Shown: positions 15,101 through 21,676 of the stretch, piece after piece
Numbering within the stretch: position 1 is the first letter of the stretch
Layout: each line of letters begins with the position of its first letter
Source of the DNA: Nitrososphaerota archaeon
GTDB taxonomy: Archaea > Thermoproteota > Nitrososphaeria > Nitrososphaerales > UBA57
Direction: 5' to 3'
Length of the DNA stretch: 25,229 nucleotides
Assembly: GCA_016180375.1 (NCBI GenBank)
Contig: JACPBJ010000067.1
Location: forward strand, 1 to 25,229
Notes under the pieces: model-generated
The model's database searches: none
Told to the model about the DNA's origin: nothing
The model's input: the letters and a program-made list of their open reading frames with translations, nothing else
Program-made: the position numbers and the translations under genes

Positions 15101-15552
15101 TGTATGACGGCAGGACGGGTCGTAAATATGCTGTTGAGATTTTCATAGGCGTGGTATACTATCAGAAATTACATCATATGGTAGCCGACAAGATCCACGC
15201 ACGAGCCAGAGGACAGGTGCAGATGCTGACAAAGCAACCCACTGAAGGGAGGGCAAGAGGAGGCGGACTCAGGTTCGGCGAAATGGAAAGAGACTGCCTG
15301 ATAGCGTATGGTGCAGCCATGGTATTGAAGGACAGGCTACTGGACGAAGCCGACAAGACCAAGATACACGTATGCGAAAAGTGCGGCCTAATAGCGTTCC
15401 ATGACATCAGACAGAGGAAATATGTATGTAGAATAGATGGTGAGCAATCCCAGATTTCTACGGTATCCATCGCGTACGCATTCAAACTTCTCCTCCAGGA
15501 AATGATGAGCTTGAACATAGCCCCAAGGCTGCTCGTCAAGGACAAAGTGTAG
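12196..15552 (+). CDS. rpoB: RNA polymerase subunit B (Rpo2), unsplit
   Basis: An 1118-residue second-largest polymerase subunit in one piece (some methanogens and halophiles split it into B' and B''). Visible motifs include the lobe/fork region (GYFIVNGSERVIVGLE), EGYNIEDAI around residue 726 and GDKFASRHGQKG around 875 near the active site, and the C-terminal zinc site CEKCG...C around 1059-1080. The TTG at 12196 preceded by GAGGGAT is taken as start; ATG 12217 (residue 8) is an alternative. rpoA follows after 10 bp. Confidence 0.97.
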   Translation: MQKVSSKMDTWLIIEDILRKEGIARQHLNSYNEFIERGIQSIVDEIGSVEIESLTNPYKIRFGRVKLGTPRVVEIDGSVSNILPLEGRLRNMSYVAPIHLEMVVEENGIVREQQTQHVGDLPVMVRSDLCALSKMTEQQLIDVGDDPNDPGGYFIVNGSERVIVGLEDLSPNKIIVDMEKTGGNEVFKSKIYSSIVGYRAKLEISMKKDGAINIKLPSSPVELPLVIIMKALGIETDKDIANAISSHSEIQDLLEVSFEKATEVHTVQEALVYIGNRVAHGMVEEYRLRKAESLLDWGLLPHLGRTPNERYDKSMFLGEAVSKLLELKLGWIDPDDKDHYGNKVIKFAGQMIADLFRTAFRNLIRDMKYQLERTGQRRGMNVVGAAIRPGIITDKLRNAIATGNWGRGKVGVTQLLDRTNYLSTLSHLRRIQSPLSRSQPNFEARDLHATHFGRICPNETPEGSNCGLVKNIALSAIISVSSSASEVIERLTELGVKTTKEADQTTRADGCRIFVDGRFLGYVLDGEGLVNQFRQQRRQGNIHPHVSISYVRPKNEKAVGRIYVDVAAGRVLRPLLIVEGGQPLLTDETIQRIAKGELSWKDLIQMGVMDLVDANEEENCYVTIDQKSLNRDHTHMEVYPSAIFGVTASMIPYPEHNQSPRNTYESAMAKQSLGFPAPTYGYNTLVRQHLLVYPQPSLVATKSTPLLNLDQRPTGQNAIVAVLSYEGYNIEDAIIVNKAAIDRGFARSFFYRLYEGEAKQYLGGMKDNFEIPSAESNIRGYRGEKYYRLIESDGVVMHESVVSGGDVVIGRTSPPRFMEEYKEFEIKGPYRRDTSIAVRPSETGTVDAVFMTQNIEGGQLFKVRVRDMRVPEIGDKFASRHGQKGVVGLVVDQEDMPYTEDGIVPDVIINPHAFPSRMTVGQFIESMAGKAAALTGHPIDGSAFTGEGPEDIGTILKKFGFNSTGKEVMYDGRTGRKYAVEIFIGVVYYQKLHHMVADKIHARARGQVQMLTKQPTEGRARGGGLRFGEMERDCLIAYGAAMVLKDRLLDEADKTKIHVCEKCGLIAFHDIRQRKYVCRIDGEQSQISTVSIAYAFKLLLQEMMSLNIAPRLLVKDKV

Positions 15553-15562
15553 ATGTGGAAGA

Positions 15563-18500
15563 ATGTCTGAAGAAACTGTGAAGGCTGTCGGAGGAATCAG
15601 GTTTGCAGTTCTCTCTCCAAGCGAAATTAGAAAGTATTCCGTAGCGGAAATTACAGCACCAGAGACCTACGATGAAGACGGAATGCCTGTTCAGGGAGGA
15701 TTGATGGACAATAGGTTAGGGACGCTAGAGCCAGGTCAAAAGTGCGGTACTTGCGGTAATACTACTTCCAACTGCCCAGGACACTTTGGACATGTCGAAC
15801 TTGCAGAACCTGTCTTGCACATAGATTTTGTTGATGACATTAACAGGCTGCTGGTTACAACTTGCAGAGCATGTGGAAGGCTAAAGCTAACCAATGATGA
15901 TATCGCCCAGTACAAAGACCAGCTTGCCAATTTAGCAGCGTACACACCATATTTGTTACAGAACATAGCAAAGGAGATCTTCCTGAAAGCTAGGAAGGAG
16001 AAGCTCTGCCCTCACTGCGGCAAACAACAGTACGACATAGAATTTACCAAGCCAACCATCTTCCATGAAATCACCGAGGAAGGTGGAGCAACGAGGCTTC
16101 TCCCCATAGCAATAAGGGAGAGACTTGAAAGGATTAAGGACGATGAATTTCAGATTCTTGGATTCAATCCTACTTCCACAAGACCCGAATGGTTCGTACT
16201 TCAGGTTCTTCCTGTACCTCCAGTCGGAGTTCGCCCTTCGATCACTCTTGAATCAGGCATCAGATCGGAAGATGATCTGACTCACAAGATAGTCGATATT
16301 CTCAGGGTGAACCAGAGGGTCAGGGAAGCCAAGGAATCAGGTACTCCACCATTAATTGTTCAAGACCTCGTAGATTTGCTACAATATCATGTCACCACGT
16401 TCTTTGATAACGAAGTTTCTGGCATTCCACAATCTCACCATAGATCTGGTAGGCCTCTGAAGACCCTAAGTCAAAGATTGAAGGGTAAGGAGGGAAGATT
16501 CAGAGGAAGCCTCTCAGGGAAGAGAGTGGACTTTTCCGCAAGAACGGTCATATCACCAGACCCTAGCCTCGACATCTCAGAAGTCGGAGTTCCTGCTGAC
16601 ATAGCCAAGAAACTCACCATACCAGAGAAGGTTTCTCCGTGGAACTTGGAATTCCTCAAACAACTTGTAATGAGCGGGCCTTTCAATCATCCTGGCGCTA
16701 ATTACGTCATTAGGCCAGATGGAGTAAAGATCAGGCTTGATTATGTTACTGACAGGTCGGCGCTTGCCGATTCGCTAGCTGCAGGGGTTATAGTAGAAAG
16801 ACACCTAATGGATGGTGACGTAGTTCTCTTTAACAGACAGCCTTCGCTTCACAGAATGTCAGTAATGGCACACTTTGTACGTGTGTTGCCTTACAGAACC
16901 TTCAGACTTCACCCTGCAATCTGCCCTCCGTACAACGCTGACTTTGACGGCGATGAAATGAACCTGCACGTCCCTCAAGGGGAAGAGGCAAGGTCCGAAG
17001 CGCTGACTTTGATGCAGGTTAAGGACCAGATACTCTCACCCAGATATGGAGGGCCCATTATTGGCGCTATCAGGGACTTCCTGACGGCTGCATTCATGCT
17101 TACAAAGGATGACACGCTGCTAACGGCTGAACAATTCACCAATCTGGCACTTGCAGGAGGATACTCAGGTCCTCTACCAGAGCCCATTCAGACAAAGCCT
17201 GAGCCAAAGTACTCCGGCAAGCAGTTATTCTCACTTTTCCTGCCCAAAGATTTCAATTACATCATGATCTCGAAATGGGCAAGAGGGCTGAAGACAGAGA
17301 AGAAAGACATCATAATACGCGATGGGCAGCTGACTAGTGGGGTTATTGATAGAGCGGCAATTGGTGCAGAGGAGCCTGACAGTATTCTGCACAGAATAGC
17401 GAAAGATTACGGCGCAGAAGAGGCCAAGAAGTTCCTGAATTCGGTTCTGTCAATGCTCCGCTCTTACATGACTAGAATGGGTTTCTCATATGGCTACGAT
17501 GAGCTTGTCCTAGATGATGAAGCTCAAGAAGGGATCAGAAAGGTTCTGGACGATTCCTACGCTAAAGTCAAGGAACTCATTAAGCAGTACAACCAAGGAA
17601 AACTGGCCCTGACAAAGGGTCTGTCCCCCGAAGAGGCGCTAGAATTGAACATTGTCAACGAACTTTCAAAAGCCAGAGACCGCTCAGGCAAGATCGCGGA
17701 CAGAGCGTTTCCACTTACCAACGCAGGTGTAATCATGGCCAGAACAGGTGCAAGAGGTTCAAGCCTCAACCTAGGTCAGATGACCGCATGTGTTGGTCAG
17801 CAGTCAGTCAGAGGGAAGCGTATCATGAAGGGCTATTATGCAAGGGCCCTTTCCCACTTCAAGCCTGGTGACTTGTCACCAGATGCTAAAGGGTTCGTGA
17901 AATCGAACTATAAGCAGGGACTGGGACCCGAGGAGTTCTTCTTCCACGCGATGGGAGGAAGGGAAGGACTAGTCGACACAGCAGTAAGAACGCAGCAGAG
18001 CGGCTATATGCAGAGAAGGCTGGTTAACGCGTTGGAGCATCTGAGGGTCGAATATGACCTTACTGTGCGCGACCCCAATGGGGGTATAATCCAATTCCTC
18101 TATGGAGAGGATGGCATAGACCCCGTAAAGAGCGATCATGGACTGGCAGTCAAGGTCGAGAGACTGGCAGAAACTGCGGCACTCGAATACAGTGCGCATA
18201 AGGTAACTGCAGCGCAGATAGAGAAGGTTCTTGCAGACTACGAAGGAGTTCTTAACGTGAAGATCATGGGAGACCTGAGGAGCTCGTTCGAAAAGATACC
18301 CCTTACAACCGAAGGGATGAAAACTGTCTGCGAAAAGACACTAGAACTCTTCAACAAGGCGTTAGTAGAGCCTGGAGAAGCAAGCGGTATTGTCGCTGCT
18401 CAGTCGATTGGCGAACCTGGAACACAGATGACGCTAAGAACATTCCACTTTGCAGGAGTCAAGGAGCGAGACGTAACTCTCGGTCTACCTCGACTGATCG

Positions 18501-19348
18501 AGCTAGTTGACGCAAGGAAGATACCTGCAACACCCGCCATGAACGTTTACTTGGATGAAGATCACAGGAAGTCAAATGAGAAAACGCTTGAAATAGCCCG
18601 TGAAATACTCTTCACGAAAGTCGAAGACGTAATAGCTTACAGCGAAGTTGATTTTGAGAACGGCGTAGTTCTGCACCTAGACAAAGAAAGGATGCAAGAT
18701 AGGGGAGTTGCCGCAGAAGATGTCAAGGTAGCAGTGAAGTCAGGTAAAAGGAAGGTTGAATACAGCAAAGGCGACAACACGGTGTCAATCAAAATCGAGG
18801 GAGGAGACATACCTACTCTATTCACTCTACGAAACAAAGTGATGAACCAGAAGGTCAAAGGTATTCCTGGTATCGAAAGAGTAACACTGACCAAGGAAGA
18901 TGAAGAATGGATGATTCAGACATCGGGCTCCAACTTACCAAAAGTCCTTAGAACGCCAGGCGTAGACACGACAAGAACAACTACGAACAATATCTTCGAA
19001 GTAGCAACTACATTGGGCATCGAGGCTGCCAGAATCGCATTGATTAGCGAAATCACAAGCACTCTTGACGAGCAGGGTCTGGAAGTCGACATTAGGCATA
19101 TACTGTTAGTATCCGACCTTATGACTTCAAAGGGCTTACTGCAGCAAATTGGTAGGCATGGCATTGCTGGCAAGAAACCAAGCGTGCTGGCAAGAGCAGC
19201 GTTCGAAATCACAGTCCCGACGATAGCGGAGGCGGCTGTGACAGGTCAGGTAGAGGAACTCAAAGGTGTTACTGAGAATGTCATAGTTGGTATGGTTATA
19301 CCTGTCGGCACAGGTATGGTAGACCTATACATGAAGCGAGAGAAATGA
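15563..19348 (+). CDS. rpoA: RNA polymerase largest subunit A, A' and A'' fused in one gene
   Basis: A 1261-residue largest subunit. Most archaea encode A' and A'' separately; here one uninterrupted frame covers both. N-terminal zinc sites (CGTCGNTTSNCPGHFGH at about 60-76, then CRACG and CPHCG), the catalytic NADFDGDEMN at about 459-468 holding the three Mg-binding aspartates, the bridge helix GGREGLVDTAVRTQQSGYMQ near 799, and the trigger-loop/A'' start EPGEASGIVAAQSIGEPG near 937 are all intact. The position where other archaea break the gene would be about residue 870-910. An unsplit subunit is known from Thaumarchaeota and a few related lineages. It overlaps the eL30 gene by 4 bp (ATGA). 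Confidence 0.97.
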   Translation: MSEETVKAVGGIRFAVLSPSEIRKYSVAEITAPETYDEDGMPVQGGLMDNRLGTLEPGQKCGTCGNTTSNCPGHFGHVELAEPVLHIDFVDDINRLLVTTCRACGRLKLTNDDIAQYKDQLANLAAYTPYLLQNIAKEIFLKARKEKLCPHCGKQQYDIEFTKPTIFHEITEEGGATRLLPIAIRERLERIKDDEFQILGFNPTSTRPEWFVLQVLPVPPVGVRPSITLESGIRSEDDLTHKIVDILRVNQRVREAKESGTPPLIVQDLVDLLQYHVTTFFDNEVSGIPQSHHRSGRPLKTLSQRLKGKEGRFRGSLSGKRVDFSARTVISPDPSLDISEVGVPADIAKKLTIPEKVSPWNLEFLKQLVMSGPFNHPGANYVIRPDGVKIRLDYVTDRSALADSLAAGVIVERHLMDGDVVLFNRQPSLHRMSVMAHFVRVLPYRTFRLHPAICPPYNADFDGDEMNLHVPQGEEARSEALTLMQVKDQILSPRYGGPIIGAIRDFLTAAFMLTKDDTLLTAEQFTNLALAGGYSGPLPEPIQTKPEPKYSGKQLFSLFLPKDFNYIMISKWARGLKTEKKDIIIRDGQLTSGVIDRAAIGAEEPDSILHRIAKDYGAEEAKKFLNSVLSMLRSYMTRMGFSYGYDELVLDDEAQEGIRKVLDDSYAKVKELIKQYNQGKLALTKGLSPEEALELNIVNELSKARDRSGKIADRAFPLTNAGVIMARTGARGSSLNLGQMTACVGQQSVRGKRIMKGYYARALSHFKPGDLSPDAKGFVKSNYKQGLGPEEFFFHAMGGREGLVDTAVRTQQSGYMQRRLVNALEHLRVEYDLTVRDPNGGIIQFLYGEDGIDPVKSDHGLAVKVERLAETAALEYSAHKVTAAQIEKVLADYEGVLNVKIMGDLRSSFEKIPLTTEGMKTVCEKTLELFNKALVEPGEASGIVAAQSIGEPGTQMTLRTFHFAGVKERDVTLGLPRLIELVDARKIPATPAMNVYLDEDHRKSNEKTLEIAREILFTKVEDVIAYSEVDFENGVVLHLDKERMQDRGVAAEDVKVAVKSGKRKVEYSKGDNTVSIKIEGGDIPTLFTLRNKVMNQKVKGIPGIERVTLTKEDEEWMIQTSGSNLPKVLRTPGVDTTRTTTNNIFEVATTLGIEAARIALISEITSTLDEQGLEVDIRHILLVSDLMTSKGLLQQIGRHGIAGKKPSVLARAAFEITVPTIAEAAVTGQVEELKGVTENVIVGMVIPVGTGMVDLYMKREK

Positions 19349-19659
19349 TCGACGAAAAGACCCTTTCAAAAACACTCACTGGCGTTGCGAAGACTGGCAA
19401 GTATATTGCAGGCTACAAGGAAGTCTGGAAGTCTGTAAAGGGTTCGAAAGTGGTAATAACATCTTCATCGTTAACAACTGATAAAACAAAGCAACTGCAG
19501 GAGGCGTGTAGCGCTGCTACCATTCCTTTCCTGCAAGTTCCTGTGACGTCTGTCGGTCTGGGCAAGGCTCTTGGTAAGCAGTTCCGTGTTTCAGCGCTTG
19601 CGGTGAAAAACCAAGGGGATGCCAACCTTAGTGCTATACTTGGAGAAGTTCCAAAGTAG
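19345..19659 (+). CDS. rpl30e: Ribosomal protein eL30
   Basis: A 104-residue protein of the L7Ae/L30e fold. Typical elements are the start of the fold TGKYIAGYKEVWKSVKGSKVVI, the middle IPFLQVPVTSVGLGKALGK and the terminal strand VSALAVKNQGDANL. It belongs to the large subunit and is found between rpoA and nusA in many archaea. Its ATG overlaps the rpoA TGA, implying coupled translation. Confidence 0.95.
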   Translation: MIDEKTLSKTLTGVAKTGKYIAGYKEVWKSVKGSKVVITSSSLTTDKTKQLQEACSAATIPFLQVPVTSVGLGKALGKQFRVSALAVKNQGDANLSAILGEVPK

Positions 19660-19679
19660 ATGACGGAGAAAATTATCTG

Positions 19680-20123
19680 ATGCCTGAAAGTATCAAGCTA
19701 ACATCCGAGGAATTGGAGCTCATGCAGATATTCCAGCAAGCAAGCGGCGCGACGGCGCGAGACTGCATTATTGATACAAAGATGGGCAGGATAATTTTTG
19801 TCGTTAACAAGGGCGAGATGGGTCTTGCCATTGGCCGCGCAGGGCAGAGCGTCAAGAATATTCAGGGCGCTGTGGGGAAGCCCGTCGAACTCGTCGAATA
19901 TTCAGATGACCCTAAAGAATTCATCAAGAATTCTCTTGATCCCAAACTGGTCAGCGATGTCAGACTGACTGAAAGGCTTGACGGAAAGAAGGTTGCAACG
20001 GTTGTCGTGGATGAGAAGAAAAAAGGCGCGCTCTTGGGAAGGAATGGAAGAAATGCCGAGAGGGCAAGACTTCTTGCAAAGAGGTATTTTGAAATCAACA
20101 ACATCCACATAGTGCATCAATGA
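19680..20123 (+). CDS. nusA: NusA-like transcription factor with two KH domains
   Basis: A 147-residue protein made only of two KH domains, as in archaea, lacking the S1 and N-terminal domains of bacterial NusA. The first KH loop is IGRAGQSVKNIQ and the second LGRNGRNAERAR, each a GxxG-type RNA-binding loop. It is thought to bind RNA during transcription termination or antitermination. The ATG at 19680 follows eL30 after 20 bp; there is a 41-bp gap to uS12. Confidence 0.95.
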   Translation: MPESIKLTSEELELMQIFQQASGATARDCIIDTKMGRIIFVVNKGEMGLAIGRAGQSVKNIQGAVGKPVELVEYSDDPKEFIKNSLDPKLVSDVRLTERLDGKKVATVVVDEKKKGALLGRNGRNAERARLLAKRYFEINNIHIVHQ

Positions 20124-20164
20124 TGGTTCTAGACTTTTATAGAACTGTATAGAAGGTGTGTCGC

Positions 20165-20602
20165 TTGTCAAAGTCTCCAACTGGTGAATTCGCAGGACGG
20201 AAGCTGCGGCTCAAGAGGCAGCGTTTGCGCTGGTCCGACAAGTATTACAAGCGAACTTTGCTCATGCTTGACACAAAGGCTGACCCTCTCGAGGGAGCTC
20301 CCCAGGCAAGAGGCATAGTTCTTGAGAAAGTGGGGATAGAGTCGAAGCAGCCCAACTCCGCGATTAGGAAGTGTGTAAGGATACAACTTGTAAAGAATGG
20401 CAAGCAGGTGACTGCTTTTCTGCCTGGAGACGGCGCCTTGAACTATGTCGATGAGCACGATGAAGTGTCCGTTGAAGGAATCGGAGGTTCTATGGGTCTC
20501 TCTATGGGTGACATCCCGGGAGTCCGATGGAAGGTCTTCAAGGTCAATGGCGTCTCGCTGAACGAATTGGTCTATGGAAGGAAGGAGAAGCCTAGAAGGT
20601 AG
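20165..20602 (+). CDS. rps12: Ribosomal protein uS12
   Basis: A 145-residue small-subunit protein of the decoding centre. The N-terminus SKSPTGEFAGRKLRLKRQR and the loop KQPNSAIRKCVRIQL are diagnostic; the last part (VEGIGGSMGLSMGDIPGVRW) is also conserved. I choose the TTG at 20165: archaeal uS12 begins M-S-K-S-P, and AGGTG at 20154-20158 is an ideally spaced ribosome binding site. The frame can be extended to GTG 20156, but that would place the start inside that site. A TATA-like TTTTATAG at 20134-20141 could be an internal promoter. Confidence 0.95.
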   Translation: MSKSPTGEFAGRKLRLKRQRLRWSDKYYKRTLLMLDTKADPLEGAPQARGIVLEKVGIESKQPNSAIRKCVRIQLVKNGKQVTAFLPGDGALNYVDEHDEVSVEGIGGSMGLSMGDIPGVRWKVFKVNGVSLNELVYGRKEKPRR

Positions 20603-20607
20603 AGAGC

Positions 20608-21207
20608 ATGTCTGAAGCCAATAAGTTATTGCTGTTCAGGAAATGGGATTTTGAGGGCATCGAAGTAAAGGATCCAGGGTTGCAGAGCGTAATTTCGTTG
20701 AATCCAGTCATAGTACCTACTTCAATGGGCAGGCACGAACACAAGAAGTTCGGCAAGTCTGAGGTGAACATTGTTGAAAGAGTAGCCAATTCTCTGATGC
20801 ACTTCGGCAAGAAGCACGCAAAGAACACCGGACGGATGGGAGGAAAGAAGCAGAGATCCATCAATATTGTCAGGTCTGCCTTTGAGATCATCGCCTTAGA
20901 GACTGGGAAGAATCCGATTGAGGTGCTTGTAAAAGCGTTGGAGAATTCTGCTCCAAATGAAGATACGACGAGAATTGCTTACGGAGGCGTCGTTTACCAC
21001 GTTTCCGTAGATATATCTCCTCAAAGAAGGCTTGATCTAGCATTAAGGTTCATTTCCGAGGGCGTCAGTCAAGCGAGCTTCGCATCCAGGAAGAGCGTCG
21101 AGGAAGTGCTTGCGGATGAAATAATTGCTGCCGCTAACAACGATACCAACAGCTATTCGATAAAGAAAAAGAACGAGCAAGAACGCATAGCGATGGCTTC
21201 TAGGTAG
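20608..21207 (+). CDS. rps7: Ribosomal protein uS7
   Basis: A 199-residue primary 16S rRNA-binding protein of the small-subunit head. The segment HEHKKFGKSEVNIVERVANSL and the typical NPIEVLVKALENSAPNEDTT and RIAYGGVVYHVSVDISPQRR are clear. It starts 5 bp after uS12, completing the rps12-rps7 pair. In many archaea elongation factor genes follow; here they do not, and the region after it looks like an accessory insertion. Confidence 0.96.
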   Translation: MSEANKLLLFRKWDFEGIEVKDPGLQSVISLNPVIVPTSMGRHEHKKFGKSEVNIVERVANSLMHFGKKHAKNTGRMGGKKQRSINIVRSAFEIIALETGKNPIEVLVKALENSAPNEDTTRIAYGGVVYHVSVDISPQRRLDLALRFISEGVSQASFASRKSVEEVLADEIIAAANNDTNSYSIKKKNEQERIAMASR

Positions 21208-21676
21208 AATTCTCCTCTGTTAATTGGTTAGCGCGTACTCCGCCTCTGATTTCCCTATAGTCAAGGGGGGAGAATGGATTGGTACAGATCAATATAGCGA
21301 CTAAATTATATCATTGTTAGACATGACCTAAGAGCATTTAAGACTGCTCCGGTTTCAACATCTGATTTGGAGTGGGTTCGAACTTAGTGGAACTTGAATC
21401 CTTTGGATAACCAAGATTTGCAGGGTGTAAGATTCAAAACATGAGCCACATATGTTTAGAAAATCAACAACGCGTAGGAAATTATAAGGTTCCGTTAGGT
21501 TGACTGGTCAAGAATCCCTCGTCATGTCCAAACAAGTTAACAGAGCCTAAACAATACATTCACTCGACGGCCTTCAAGAGTTTCTTTTCAGATACAATCT
21601 TGTCTTGCCTTCTGATAGCCTTTGAGAATTGGAGTATCTTTCTTCTTAAGACCTCTCGTGACTTTTTTCTCTGTCC
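21208..21676. other. Intergenic region after uS7, with foldbacks and a coding-like in-frame tail
   Basis: No standalone gene is supported. ATTCTCC (21209-21215) and GGAGAAT (21269-21275) can form a 7-bp stem right after the uS7 stop, a possible end-of-operon structure. A TATA-like CATTTAAGA (about 21331-21340) and a small nested foldback (21393-21415) follow. From 21676 down to 21560 the minus strand stays open in the frame of the DNA methyltransferase after its TAG stop. Confidence 0.5.

Noticed and set aside
21209..21275. A tRNA gene after uS7
   Set aside because: The 7-bp acceptor-like stem is present, but there is no TTCRANN T-loop, no D-stem pairing and no proper anticodon arm.
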